Numbered from the stretch's first letter, positions 25,301-38,290 are shown. The stretch: 64,000 bases of DNA from Rhodamnia argentea (GCF_020921035.1 NC_063153.1:14508001-14572000), one strand, 5' to 3'. Notes: generated from the sequence alone by a model not told the origin. Translations and numbers: made by a program.

Positions 25301-28300
25301 GGTGTCTCTACGAGCTCCGGTCATTGCCATTTTCACCAAAGTAGGAGCTGGATACCATGCGGATTTCAAAGAAGAAAAGTAGTTTCTTCTATTTCTTATT
25401 TTTCTAATCATTCTTACAACGAACATTACATATAAATAGAGTCTATGACAGCTATACAATAGAAAGAAAATAAAAGTAGAAAAGGAAAAGATTTATTACT
25501 TCCTAATTCTGATGATCTACCTCCTAATTTTGGGCATTCACAAATAAAAGTAAATGGAAATAAAATAATATCATATCCCAAGATCTTCTCCTGATTCCCC
25601 GAGATCTTTTCCCGATTCTTCGACAGTTATCATGATTTTTTATATTTCCACTATGGTCCTCATACACTCAAGATATGCTTTACAACAACTAAAGAATTAT
25701 GCACATAATTTAACTGCTCCTCAGACCTCCATTGTGATTTCCCTTGTTTGTATTAAATGAACTGTATTCTGTAGATCAGTATCTTCTTGAGTTCTACTTC
25801 TATCAACATGGAAACACCTCAAAGGGTGATTTGTACAGACAACATTGTGATCTGACTATTATGAATCTTGAAAAGTGCTGATAGTGCTGCAAAAGCATAA
25901 TGCAGATTCTGTGACAGGGTTAAACTACCTAAGACTGATTTTGTAATTCTTCAAACTTCTTATTCTTCTGTCAACTTTATAGCCAAGCATGTTCTCTCAA
26001 CTGGCTATTCAATCAATCTAGGTGGACAATTCTTTCTGGCACATTTGTATTTGAACTTGGACGTTCAAACTTTAACCTTCTATGGCCAGAAAGACTTTAA
26101 CCTTGTGAGGATGTTCTTTTCAGCTATGTTGCCCAGCAGCTTGAATACTCAGACATCGGAGCCACTGAATTGATCCTATCAAATGGGATGAGAATATGTT
26201 ATAAATGTACTGACTTCCTTGATGACCAGGTAAACTCTGGACTTCTGTGCCTTGTTAACTCCTCAGGTTGAGTACTTTACATAAACTATCTCAGGGTAGT
26301 GGATCCTGAAATTTTATGATATTTTGTGAATAGTAGTCATTTTAATTTTCTATGAATGGCATTCATCAGATTGTGTATACAAAACATGGACTTCACCATT
26401 CCTGCTATCTTAAATTCCTGTGCATGCATGTGTTATCTGCTAAGTTGTAGAGCAGTCGAAACACTTAAAGGTTATAGTTCTTATATAGATTTGGGTCTTG
26501 AGATAAAATTTGAGTACCTTTTGGCTCTTGAAAAGATGTGTGTCTGGCACCTTTAAGAATTTCTTTTCTACCAGAACTGATGGAAATAGGCTTTTTTTTA
26601 ACTTAAAGTTGCCAATGTTCGCTTGGTTCCTTTGATGAGTAGTAATATTTGGCTTTCCGGGATGCTAGAGGAAGTTAATTTCTAGCTTAGATTTGAAATT
26701 ATCAAAAGCTTTAGTTCTCTACTTCATGAACCTCCTCATTGAATTATGTTATGCCGGTGGACTTATTTGCATTAGAGATGTCATAGGATAGCACTAACTG
26801 GTTCATTGCTCGCTTAGGTGAAAGAACTAACTGATTTGTTGCCTGTGGAAAGGGTTATTTGATGCAGCAAACATATCATCATGTAGTGAGGACATTCTTG
26901 TTTTTTTTTTCATATTTCTGATACATATCTTCATGTATGATGACACATTTTGCTGAAATCATGAGATTTTTGTTTTCTGCTTTCTCTCATTTTTTTCGTC
27001 TAATACATTGATAGTTCTGCACTACAGGTCCTGTTTACTGGTTTTTCATATGGGGGTCTATCTGAAGTACTGGAGAATGAATACTTTTCGTGCTCTATGG
27101 GATCAACAATTGCTGGAGAAATTGGTGTATATGGCTATAGACCTTCCGTACTAATGGATATGCTTGCTGGTAAGAGAGCTGAAGTTGGTACAAAAATTGG
27201 AGCTTATATGAGGTCTTTTTCTGGGGATTGCTCTCCTTCGGACCTGGAAAGTGCTCTGCAGGTTTGACTTAGTAATTCTATTGTCACGACTGAAGAATCC
27301 ACTCATGTCATTTGTTACATATAGTTGTTGTATATCCACGTCTTTTGAAAGATCAACTGTATGTCTTAATTTGTCTGTCCTTTTTTTGTTGATTTTTTAA
27401 ATAGCATAGACTTGGTTAGACTGCAAGAAGAGATATATCCTTCCAACCTCAATCCATCTCTTTAATTTGCTTATCTCATTTCCATAGTATTGTTAATCAG
27501 TGTTCCTCATACTTTCCTTGACATTTCTCTCTCTCTCTCTCTCTCTCTTCTGAATTAATTGGGTTGGACTGTATACTAGTACTAATTCCTATCAACTAGT
27601 GAAAACTTACTTGGTGCTATTGGCAAGAAGTTCATGTTAACAAACATCAATTACTGGTTCATTGATAAATGATGAATACTCCATAACCTTATGAAATTGT
27701 CATTTTGATTATATTCTATCAACCCCATAGATCTGCATCATGCCATTTTTCGGTGGCCCTATATTTCAGTGGCAGATTCAGGTTCCAACCTTACCAACTT
27801 CTGGCTCATCCACTTGTGACAACTTAAGGATAATAACCATGCAGATAACAAATAGGACGCCATTGTTCCGATGGCCCTATATTTCAGTATTAAGAATGCT
27901 GTTGGCCTGATCCCACGAAAGATCTCTCTAACCAAAAAAACCCTTTTTTCTTCTAATTTTACAGTTTTCCCATTCATTACTCACCTGTCTTGCTTCTCCT
28001 AATTCCTTCCACTCCAATTCCTTCCTAATACATCCCAAGAAAAATCCCGAATTGGATTCCAAATCAACTGTTTAGTTTGAGCTTTTACGTCGTCTCCTTA
28101 AATCATGCATATTTAGATTTGTCATCCAGGCTCCTAAAAGGAATAGAAAGAACCATTCTCGGAAGAAAAGAAAAGGATAGGGAGGAGGAACGCATAAGAT
28201 TTGTGAAAGATTTTAGAGTCGTCAAAAAAGTTATGAAGCAATATACTAGAGGAAAGATCATTATATTGGAGGGAATCCCGCGAACACAACCTAAAATATT

Positions 28301-31300
28301 GAATCTCATTCCAGTATTGTGGCAATTGAACCCATGCATCTTTGTATCTGCACATTTGGATCAACCACTAATGTCAGAGAAATGTCGATACAGTATCACT
28401 CATTTTTAGCATAAAACTGTCACAAGAAGAACAGACAAGTGGTAGTGCTCTTCTACCACAACCAAAAAATATCAAATTATGAACCAATTGTAGGTAAGAT
28501 GATTTGGCACCCTCCATGTGTAGTCTTACAGACAACAGCAACATCTGCTTGTAATTTTAATTCATTTCTAGATTGGTGTTTCAAATCTTTCTATGATTTG
28601 GGTTTGGTAGTCTTCTAGAACCCTAACTCTTTGCATCATACGTAGTCAATTGGGCAGCCTTATCTCTATTCCAATAGCTGCTGAAATAGAATCTACAGGA
28701 TGCCCGTGTTTTCATCCTATGTTGCTTGCAAGGATATGATTCTCTTAATTGAGTATCTTGCTACCTGGAATTTGGACTTATTTGAGTGAGGATACCCTAT
28801 TTTGACATCTTCTGTGCCACTGTGGAAATTTGCTTTCATGTTTTCTTTGCATATTACTCAATACTTTGCATTTGCATATTACATGTTACCACTGCTGTTC
28901 AGGTGTTCAATATTGAGCTCTTCATTTTTAAATTGGCAGCTTGTTTATCAACTATTTACTACCACTGTGGAACCGGGAGAAGAGGATGTCAAAATTGTCA
29001 TGCAGATGGCTGAAGCAGCAGTTCGTGCTCAAGAGAGGGATCCTTATACTGCCTTTGCAAACCGTGTGAGCGAGCTCAATTATGGAAACTCATACTTTTT
29101 CAGGGTATGCCTTGCGTCATGGTTTCATTTCAGCTTTGATTCTAAGATCGTTATTCCAAGGTCAGAAATGAGCTAGAATTTTCTCTGCAGCCCATAAAGA
29201 TAAGTGACCTCAAAAGAGTAGAGCCTAGGAGAGCATGTGAATACTTTAGTTGCTGTTTTAAGGATCCATCAACCTTTACAGTTGTGATTGTTGGCAGTAT
29301 AAGTCCTACAATGGCTGTCCCTCTGATCTTGCAATATCTGGTGAGTAATTTTTGCAGCTTATGATTTCTCGATCATTTGAGATTGGAAAGCCTTCTACTG
29401 ATTATTGTGTTCTGATTCTTCATATAGGGCGGAATTCCAAGGCCCCCTGAGCCAATATTAAGATATAGTCGCGATGACCTCAAGGGCTTGCCTGTCACTT
29501 CTCCTACAAAGATTGTCAGGTGGGCTCTCCAGATATCATGTCACACCTCCCACCAAAACAAGAAGGGGGGAGGTTAGGATCTCTTTTTTTCATGTCTGGA
29601 AATGAAATACTTGTGTCGCATCTCCACTCGCCGGCCACCCTATCCTTCTTTCTTTTAGTTTTAGCTAGTGCCCTTGCACTCCACTCTCTCTTACCATCTT
29701 TGGGAATACTTAAGATTCAGTTCTCTATATCCAGCATCCGTTATTTCTTACATTTAATCTTGCTTTTCATATGCAATAGCAATTTGTTATGCTTCAGTAG
29801 GAGTGAAAAATGTGGATGGGCTTCCATTATGAAGCTTGATTTACCTGTTCTGGATTCTAATACACTACAAAGCGTAATATATCTGTTCTAAATTCTGATA
29901 CTCTACATACCCGTATAGAGATGTTGTTAGGAGTCCCATGGTGCAAGCCCAGTGTTCTGTCCAGATCTGCTTTCCTGTGGAATTGAAAAATGGGACAATG
30001 GTATGTGGTTCCTTGTGATCAAATTCTCTCACCTCATGGATGGGAGGGTTGCCATGCTTTTCTGACCAATTTCTGTTTGTACTTCATTCAAATAACAAAT
30101 ATTGAGTGTAGGTGAAGGAGGTTCACTCTATCGGATTTTTGAGCAAACTTCTTGAAACAAAGCTAATGCAGGTTCTTCGTTTCAAGCATGGACAGGTATT
30201 TACATAGCGGACATCGTTTTCACCATTCTGTTCTTTTGGCAGTTATTTAGTTCTTACCATCATGTACAGATCTATTCCACTGGGGTTTCAGTATTTCTTG
30301 GCAGTAATAGACCTTCGAGGACTGGCGATGTCCGTGGTGACATTAGCATTAATTTTTCTTGTGATCCAGAAATCTCCTCGAAGCTGGTAATTTCCATTTC
30401 AATTCTCTTTCTTGCTTTTGCTGGATCAATGAGGTCGATACCCTAATATTACTTAATTTTGCAATGTGTCTTGACAGGTTGATCTTACTTTGGATGAAAT
30501 ACAACGTCTTCAAGAGGAAGGCCCATCAGAGCAAGATGTTTTGACAATTCTGGAGATAGAACAAAGAGCTCATGAAGATGGAGTGCAGGTAAAAGTAAAA
30601 TTCTTTCCTTGAGATTCTGCACTTCTCTATAATCATGATCTGTCGGTACATTGGAGCCATATGAACTTTCACCATTACATTTCTGGTACTTTCTTTTTCA
30701 GGAGAACTATTACTGGCTGGATAAAATTTTGCGCAGCTACCAGTCAAGAGTTTATTCCGGAGATGTGGGCACTTCATTTAAGGTGAGTTATTGTGGTCAT
30801 CCTCTGATATTTCCTTGCTATGGTGTTCTTCCATTCTGCATTATGCATGACGCAGTGTGGTTTCTTTGCATATGTTTCATTTGGTCACATAGTGCTGAGC
30901 TATGGTTTCATGAGGCATGAAAATCTATGTGAAAATCGGAATCCGTGCAGTAGTTCATCAACAATTTGAATGTACTAAACATAAATCTGCGGTTTGTAGG
31001 AACAAAAGAACATACATCTCCAACAACAGAAGCTAATGAAAATTAGTTGGACAATCTTGTTTGGACTATTCTTATTAGTACATTTGTAAAGAAGTCTGCA
31101 TGATTAAGACTCGTCATTAAATGCAGTATATCGGATTTTGCTTTCAAAGTAAAAAATGAATATGCAATTATTAGTTCCACATAATTTATATTATGTAATT
31201 GTTATAATATTGAACCCAAAAGTTTAAATTGTTAGGCGGAGGTCGATTATGCATATATGAGGCCCATATGAACACTTTAGATAAGCAATGTGGAGTACTA

Positions 31301-32438
31301 TAACACCCTTTATATGCAAACTGGGTTGATAATAGCATGTGCTTGTGAAATAAACTTTGGGGAAAAATGGCTCTAATAACATGATAGAAGAGCCAAACCA
31401 AACCAAAAGCTTAGGTCATTCGATGGGGGGAGAATATTTGTATACAATGCCTGCCAAACCCCATAGACAAGTGTTAAAGGATACTTTGTGGATAATAGCA
31501 CAAATTGTCCTTGAATTTTGGTCTAATATGTAGTATCGCCGCTGAATTTTAATTTATGCAATGTGGTTCCTGAACTTTGGTCTAATGTGCAATGTCGTTC
31601 TTTGACTTTTAATTTTTTCAATGTGATCCTTGAACTCTTGGTAAATATTCAATGCAATCCATAGACTATATGAAAACGTATAAAAGTTCAGAGGCCCCAT
31701 TGTACGTTGAACCAAAGTTTATAGACTATTTGTGTCATTTTCCCGATACTTTAACGTACTTAATCTTGTAGCGGAAGAGGAACAGACCCATTTTTTACAT
31801 TTCTGGTGCAGGTTCAAGATGAAGCACGCTCAAAAGTTAGAGAATCTCTTACACCGTCAACAGCCCAGTCGGCATTACAAAGAATACTACCTTTTCCTTG
31901 TAAGAAGCAGTACACAGTGGTGATTTTGGTGCCGCAAAGGTCTTGCCTCGAGATGTTAAAATCACTATTCGGGTTCTCTCGGATTACATATGGAAGAGAT
32001 GCAAAGGTCAGTTGCAATTAGCTTGAGAGTTCTCGCCACTTGTGAATTAGCTACATCCTAGGGATGTATTATTTCAACAATCATCCTAGGAACTTCTTAT
32101 TTGCCCTAACAACTCTCACGAATTGATCAACCCTCTCATGTTTTCTATCTGTTAGCCAGTTCTCGGTCATGCAAGTATTTGAAAAAAGATATCATGATCG
32201 AAAATTGGAAAATATATTTGACACTTGTAAACTATAGGTTATGAGTGCCTTTTCTAGTTTTGCATTGGTTTAAGCTCCTCATGATTTATCAATTTTTGTC
32301 ATTTGAGTTTTATCTTTTACTTTCAAAGACAATAATCAAGGGAATACCGCTCTTATGCAGATTTTAGTGGGCGTCGCCACTATGACAATCTTGGCCCTGA
32401 GTTTGTGGAGATACTCACGCTGCTCTGTGAAATCGTAG
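19384..32438 (+). CDS. PQQL: M16 family zinc metallopeptidase, PQQL-like
   Basis: Twenty-one exons: 19384-19592, 20702-20948, 21022-21147, 21802-21939, 22034-22168, 22274-22531, 22600-22737, 22824-22893, 22989-23202, 26124-26229, 27028-27261, 28940-29104, 29191-29340, 29428-29519, 29919-30000, 30112-30195, 30270-30386, 30478-30588, 30702-30782, 31812-32006, 32361-32438. They join to 1009 aa, in frame throughout. The inverted zinc motif HIIEH (H83, E86 base, H87) and the downstream ERGAVLEEY (ligand Glu near 170) mark an active insulinase/pitrilysin-type protease. The protein shows the usual two-half M16 layout, the second half starting near the NGMRICYK segment. It matches Arabidopsis At5g56730 along its length as I recall it. 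Residues 985-1000 (ILVGVATMTILALSLW) form a C-terminal membrane segment with a basic tail. The physiological substrate is not known to me. Intron 9 (2.9 kb) holds a copia relic and intron 19 a MITE. Confidence 0.94.
23664..23932 (-). repeat. LTR of the copia relic (3' LTR)
   Basis: A direct repeat of 269 bp, about 94% identical by eye to 25358-25625. Confidence 0.88.
25358..25625 (-). repeat. LTR of the copia relic (5' LTR)
   Basis: The partner of 23664-23932, directly followed on the minus strand by the primer-binding site. Confidence 0.88.
27523..27549 (+). repeat. (CT)n microsatellite in PQQL intron 11
   Basis: A run of CT units about 260 bp inside intron 11 (27262-28939). The rest of this intron holds two copies of a GGTGGCCCTATATTTCAG-like word (about 27752 and 27872) and nothing else I can name. 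Confidence 0.7.
31491..31745. mobile_element. TIR MITE in PQQL intron 19
   Basis: Left end GATAATAGCACAAATTGTCC then TTGAATTTTGGTCTAATATG; the right end is its inverse (TTGAACCAAAGTTTATAGAC, then TATTTGTGTCATTTTCCC). The interior repeats TCCTTGAACTTTGGTCTAAT-like words. A relative lies at about 41340-41865. It has no coding capacity. Confidence 0.6.
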
Positions 32439-33930
32439 GAGATTTTTGTCGAGGTTAATGTTGCATAGGACATAGCTTATTCACTAAGGTACAGCTCGTA
32501 ATACTTTGAGATTTCAAATTTTACAAGGGTAAAAACATTCGTTGATACAAAGAACAGGTAGATCTCGGGTGCTTTAAGGTTACTTTTCAAGCCTACTTCC
32601 CCGGATCGGCCCTTGTTCACGAACTACAGAATTGTTAAACAACATGTCTGCCATTTTTTGTACGAGACAGCTAAAGAATTCTAATGATTCCACTTACTGC
32701 TTATTCCCGGGAGATTTTGATTTGTGCCGATGAATGATTGGTGTGGCCGCTCTGCTGCTTTTGAAGACCATTAGAATTATTTGAGGAAGCTTACGACTTT
32801 TGTGCATACTTTATACATTTATTAGGATCATTGCTTCGTCCTGTTGATTGGCCTTGCCGGTTTCAACTCGAAGGCCAGTGTTCTATGAGGGTAGAAAGTG
32901 TGGAAAATCGCTTGACCGCATCCCTCTCTTAATCATGTATCGAGCGAGTAACCCATCATGAATGGCCTTTTTTCTTGCCATAGAAATGATTAAATAATCT
33001 ACTTGTGCATTAGTATATGTTCGAATCCCATTAATTATCCTAATCTTTAGTCCTCATCTTTCCTTAATATCCATGCATTTTACCCATGCAGATTTTGAAG
33101 AATGAAGTCTTTTTGTTTTCCATTGGCCGTAGTAAGGTCCATGTAATCTTATATATGTATGACCAACTATAAATTAATTTTTCGTATCCATCAATGTATT
33201 CTTTGATTACATGTAAAAAGAGATTCCATGCATAGCATGGGCGAAAATTGCTAGTTCTAATCATGACGGAGGATCTGCATAAAAGGGTTTGAACTTTAAC
33301 TGAAAAAACGTGCGTTGGTGGATCAGTTAATAACTAGAAAAACAGGTAATTTCATCTGGTAATTGTCATAACTTTTCGAGTTGCTTGCCGTTGCCGTTGA
33401 GATGTTAAAAGTTACCTTCTGATACGAAAATTTCCTAACACATGAAGAAGTTACGGAAGTTACTTTGGGTACTTACTAATATTGTAGGACAAAACTAGTC
33501 ACAAATCCTAGGGAAAAGAACAGTTTTTAGCTGCACAACTTTTCAATCGCTTGTTTAATTAGTTCCTTGACTATCAAGTTTTGCTCAATTAACGCTGCCA
33601 TTTTCTTTCGGGGTTAGCAAGAGGTGACTGCTCTGGTTACCAGGACAGCTCGAGTCTTGACAACAAAATAGTCCCGGCCATTTAAGTCGAGCGACGCAGT
33701 TCTCCAACCAAATTAAGCAATCAATCAGGAAAATTTCGCAGCTGTCACTATTTTGATAATCGTTACATCTTTTAATTGAGTACGTGCTTAATTAATAATT
33801 GCCAGGAGAGCACACGATGACAAAACTCAACAGGGGGGAAAAAAGATAGAATCATCGGCCGTAAAGAGAGAAATTGAGCCGAAATGCATATTTACGAAGC
33901 GGGGCATGCTTTTGGTGGGGTTTATTACGG
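32439..33930. other. Intergenic spacer between PQQL and eL31
   Basis: It starts with the 3' region of PQQL. I see no gene, RNA or repeat I can name. Confidence 0.5.
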
Positions 33931-33938
33931 AATGCCAC

Positions 33939-33946
33939 TAGGGTTT
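33939..33946 (-). promoter_or_regulatory. Telo-box upstream of eL31
   Basis: TAGGGTTT, the reverse of AAACCCTA, lies about 90 bp upstream of the inferred 5'-leader intron. This placement is typical of plant ribosomal protein promoters. Confidence 0.55.
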
Positions 33947-34029
33947 TTATTTGCCTTCCCGGACTTCTCTCGTTCTTCGTCTCCCTAATTTCAGCATTGC
34001 CTTCGCTTCGCCCTCTGCCCATTCGCGCC

Positions 34030-34033
34030 GTAA

Positions 34034-34071
<38 letters not shown>

Positions 34072-34353
34072 GTTTTGGTTGCTCGGAAGCAGAGGAAACT
34101 GGGAGAAAAGGTCTGTGTGTGTCTTTGCCATCTCTGACTTGCTCAGAACTCGAATTGGACCGAAGCGTTTACTACCTAATGGTTTCATGGTTCTTAATCT
34201 TTTTGTGAGCAATGTCCGAAATTCTCGCGTTACATTCGTCTTTGACAATCTAGTTTATTCGAGATCAACAATTATACCGCAAATTGTGTGCGCGCGTGTT
34301 TTTTTTTTTTTTTGAGAAGAACAGTTTTGAATTCTTGGTGGTTGAATGAATAG
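34030..34353 (+). other. Inferred 5'-UTR intron of the eL31 gene
   Basis: The donor is GCC|GTAAGCTCG at 34030, followed at once by a (CT)n run (34038-34068). The acceptor is TGAATAG ending at 34353 after a T-rich stretch (34300-34314). Leader introns are frequent in plant ribosomal protein genes. This is inferred from splice signals only. Confidence 0.5.
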
Positions 34354-34382
34354 GCGATTGGAATTGAAGAGGGTCGTCGAGA

Positions 34383-35373
34383 ATGGTGGAGAAGACCACT
34401 GGGAGAAAAGAGGAGGTGGTCACTAGAGAGTACACCATCAACCTCCACAAGCGCCTTCATGGCTGGTATATCCATCTTTGACTTCGTCTTTTGTCTCCGC
34501 TGATTTCACTTTCGCTCAGTGAATTGCCTGAACGAAATAGGATTGAGTACATGTTGAAAGAGGCTGAAGCTGATGGCGGTTTTTTGTTTTCGGTTAATTT
34601 GCAATAGTTCACTATTTTAAGTGTATGGATGATCTATTTCTGCCAATGAGAATATCTTTTTCGGACTGATCAGGAGCCTGTTTCGGTGAAATTGTGTTTT
34701 AATCGGACGCCCGTTTTCATTCTACTTTGCTGACCCACAAGAAAGGCAAATCATCTACTTAAAGAAGTTTGGGATTTCATCTTGTGATATGTGTTTCCTG
34801 TTTCTGGCATTGTCGTTTGGTTGGCATTTCTAATCGATAGACCTTGTAGCGTGAGTGCAGTAGTCTTGTTCTCCTTGGCTAACAAGCGTCAGTGGCCCCT
34901 TTGGTATCCATGAGTTGTGAAACCTCCTGGAATCTCCAGTTCCTGCATGAAATGTCGATTTATAGTTTTTGTTCAGATTTGAAAGTTCTAGGAACAGGAA
35001 AAGCGGTAAATAGTTAAGCCTGCTGAATTTGGTGGTGTGATTGTGCCTCTAAGAAGGTGTCTTACGGTTCTTCCCGTCGTTTTTGGGTAACAGCACCTTT
35101 AAGAAGAAAGCTCCCAATGCCATAAAGGAGATCAGGAAGTTTGCCCAGAAAGCCATGGGAACCACGGATGTTAGAGTTGATGTGAAGCTGAACAAGCACA
35201 TATGGAGCAGGGGGATCCGAAGCGTTCCAAGGAGGATCAGGGTCCGCGTCGCACGCAAGAGGAACGAGGATGAAGACGCCAAGGAAGAGCTGTACTCTCT
35301 CGTCACCGTCGCCGAGATCCCTCCGGAGGGGATAAAGGGGCTGGGTACCAAGATCATCGAGGACGATGAGTAG
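34383..35373 (+). CDS. RPL31: 60S ribosomal protein eL31
   Basis: Exons 34383-34465 and 35094-35373 give 120 aa, the usual length (119-120). The protein starts [20 protein letters not shown] and continues [31 protein letters not shown], then the basic [20 protein letters not shown] stretch and an acidic tail ending KIIEDDE. It is a small basic protein of the large subunit near the peptide exit tunnel. The intron is GT-AG with phase 2 at the C28 codon. Likely regulated like other ribosomal protein genes: telo-box upstream and a CT-rich leader intron. Its neighbour eS30, 1.26 kb downstream on the same strand, has its own promoter. Confidence 0.97.
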
Positions 35374-35485
35374 TTTTGGTTTTTGCTACAGTTGATTGTA
35401 TTGACCCTACATGCTGTTGGCATATCAGCTTTGTCAAGCATTTTCATTATCATATGAGCTTTATGGGACACACAAGTTAGTTGCT

Positions 35486-35706
35486 TGACTGTTCTTTTGC
35501 AAGATTGTCGAATGAAATTCCAGTTCTGCTTCTTTGACTCTTTGCTTTCGCTCGCCGTACTTAAATTCTCAGATACATTCTCCAGTATTGTCAATGGGAA
35601 TTGTGCAACTCATTGGTTGAATTGGAGAGTTCAGGCATGTACTTATATGCTCTTTTGCAACATTGTCGAATGATTTTCCAGTTCTGCTTCTTTGACTCTT
35701 TGCTAA
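35486..35706 (+). repeat. Direct repeat in the eL31 3' region
   Basis: Two copies of a roughly 57-bp unit (35488-35546 and 35648-35704), each holding TTTGCAA.ATTGTCGAATGA and CCAGTTCTGCTTCTTTGACT, are separated by about 100 bp. The spacing suggests duplication of a 160-bp piece of the 3' region. Confidence 0.7.
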
Positions 35707-36430
35707 TCACTGCTGCTAGTGGTGCTGCTTGTGCTTTATTTGGAAAGATGCATTTGGACGCTGAGCTTCTGACGTTAAATTGGGAAAGAGGAGGAAGCAG
35801 ACAAGAACATTCATGTGAAATTGCTTCATATGTACCCGCAATGTAATAACTCATGAGACGAGCCGAGCAAGCAGAGGAAGAGGGAAAGGTGCCCATTTAG
35901 CGAAGGACCACAAACTGAACTTCCTTGTTTTGCCTAAAACTAAGCTCTACCAAAGTCCAAATTTCGTATAAGCCTGTTGGCTTTGAGAGTCTCAAAGTGC
36001 AGGCCAAGGGTTCGAAGGTTGGCGGAGAGACGACCTCATTGCACTTCCCCAAGTTAAAATCAAATCTATAATTCACAGACACTCTAGTTTGGTCCGGTTT
36101 GATTTGAATCATCCATGTCTATTTTGAATTCCGTGACATCATTATGGTTGGATCCTTTTGCTAATCTTATTCTTTGTTCTAAGTTCACTTGAGAGATGCG
36201 ACTTCAGTAGTTTTTCGTCCATGATTCCTTCAGGGCTCTCCGGCTTTTAGAGTTGATAGGATCGTCAATTTTACCGATTCTGGCTTTCAATATCTATTTC
36301 TCCTTTATAAGGAACGTTAATAGCCCAAAAAGGAAGATGTGGGATAAATTGGGAGAAATTCAGATAGAAACATCATATAAGGTCTCGTGAGCATTGCCCT
36401 TCCGTCGCATTTTCTTTCGAAGCGTTCCAC
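35707..36430. other. Intergenic spacer between eL31 and eS30
   Basis: No gene is seen. A GTTGGCGGAGAGACGACCTC-containing stretch (36018-36040) looks repeat-like but I cannot assign it. Confidence 0.4.
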
Positions 36431-36432
36431 TC

Positions 36433-36551
36433 TGGGCCCCACAGAGGTCCCTGAAATGGGCCTGAGGCCCATGAGGAAGTCTCGAGCTTTCAGGCCCAGC
36501 CCATCCTCTCCGTCTTCTAAGTGCAAACACCTATAAAAGCAGAAACCCTAA
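36433..36551 (+). promoter_or_regulatory. eS30 promoter: site II boxes, TATA box, telo-box
   Basis: TGGGCC or its reverse GGCCCA occurs at 36433-36438, 36457-36462, 36466-36471 and 36493-36498, with a further GCCCA at 36500. TATAAAAG lies at 36532-36539 and AAACCCTAA at 36543-36551. Site II elements plus a telo-box are the known combination that drives ribosomal protein genes in dividing plant cells. The boxes lie 85-200 bp before the ATG. Confidence 0.8.
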
Positions 36552-36634
36552 TTTCGTCTCGCCTCTTCAACATACGCACCGCTGACCCAACGACGCAGGC
36601 AGAAGCGAAGCGAAGCTCTGTTTGACACTTCTCC

Positions 36635-37058
<424 letters not shown>

Positions 37059-38290
37059 GCTTCATTGAGTCTTAAAGGAAGAGGGAGCTATGTAGGTCTA
37101 CAAAGATGGGATTTTTGGTTTCTTGTTTGTTTAGTGGATTGTTATGCTTTTGATTTTGAGCTTTGATTGCATACTCTGGTCTTGGTGACTTGCAACTTAC
37201 TGGATGTTGCTGAGGTCTTAAGTTGTTGGTTTTGGATTACTGAGCTTTCTCCATATGCTTTTGCTTGATACCCGTAATCGAACATGATGTCAGCGTTTGA
37301 TGTGATGTTTTCGTTCCCTAAACATTTCTGTATGTAGAGGAAGATGGGCATTCTAGCAAGCATTGGGAGATGTCGAATGCCCGATTCGCCTGGTAATGAC
37401 TGGTGTCTGGCAAAACTCGTGAGTTCCCTTAGGATTTGAAGAAGTCGAAGTCTATTCGTTTTATATGGTGAGACCAGAGAGAATGTCCGGCGCTTAACCC
37501 AGGTGTAAGCTAAGCTAGTAGGTTTTGGCTTGCGTTGCATATCGAAGAATGAATGATGAATCATTAGACTTGTCCTGAGATGGCCTCTGAACTTCAAATG
37601 TGCCGGATCATGATGATGGTAGCTGGCAAGTGTTGCTTGATAGGTTAGTGTTGGTCCTTGCGACGCTTGTATGGAATGTCGCATGCATGCCTGTGGAATC
37701 TAGGAATGCCAGGGGGTTGAATTTGTGGTCTTTAAGTAAAAGTCGGGACGCTGGCTGAGGCTGTTTTGCAGTGGCGCAATTTGGCGATTCATAACATTGC
37801 GCGTACATATTTCCAGCTATTAGGACACTGTATATGAGTTAACCCCTAGTATTTCCAGTTGTTAGAACCTCTCAAGTTCTTATGTCCAAAAAAAACCATC
37901 AACTGTGTAATCGCACGGCTGTCCGATGGCGGGACTAGATCCTGTCGCAGATGGTGGGTTGAGGTGCTAATATGTGCCGCAATATGCACTTTGGGAGCAA
38001 TTATTGTTTGAGGTCGATGATAGATACTTAACATATAAGGTAAAGACCGGATTCTATTGCTGCAAAATTGCAATCTTCTAGCTTGCTCAAAACAAAAATT
38101 CCAGCAATCGAGGCTGAGGTGAGGTCGCTTTAAGGACACAATGACTACTTCTAAGTTCTATGCCCTACCTTTCCAAACAGTAGTTAGTTCCTTTCTTCCC
38201 TTTTTGGGGCCATAAATCTTGATATGGCTGTTGGCTGTCTTTAGTTATCAGAAGCTTAAGACAAGTTCACATCGAGAAAGCACAAGGACC
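37059..38290. other. Intergenic spacer between eS30 and the ILR1-like pair
   Basis: From about 37600 onward it is paralogous to about 42000-42720 (for example CTGTGGAATCTAGG and GGCTGAGGCTGTTTTGCAGTG), so the hydrolase duplication unit extends beyond the gene. No gene is seen. Confidence 0.5.

Larger units (their letters stand above)
23664..25625 (-). mobile_element. Ty1-copia LTR retroelement fossil in PQQL intron 9
   Basis: A broken copia relic about 1.96 kb long, opposite in orientation to the host gene. Its LTRs are 23664-23932 and 25358-25625, both TG...CA. Next to the 5' LTR, on the minus strand, is a primer-binding site TGGTATCCAGCTCC (initiator-tRNA-Met type). Next to the 3' LTR is the polypurine tract TTGAGGGGGGA. 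Recognisable parts are a gag N-terminal segment, a reverse transcriptase segment (AFLNGDLEEEVYM, YVDDI) and an RNase H segment (CDNKAAINIAHNP, ADILTKG). The internal region is far too short for a complete copia element and carries several breaks. The LTRs differ at about 6% of sites by eye, which suggests an age of a few million years at commonly used plant rates. No clear target duplication is seen. Confidence 0.9.

Noticed and set aside
28077-28409. A 110-codon frame inside PQQL intron 11
   Set aside because: Flanking PQQL exons splice cleanly around it, and the peptide resembles no known domain.
37142-37684. A 180-codon minus-strand open frame downstream of eS30
   Set aside because: No recognisable domain, low-complexity-free but unlike any family I know, and it lies in the 3' region of a ribosomal protein gene. 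Probably chance.
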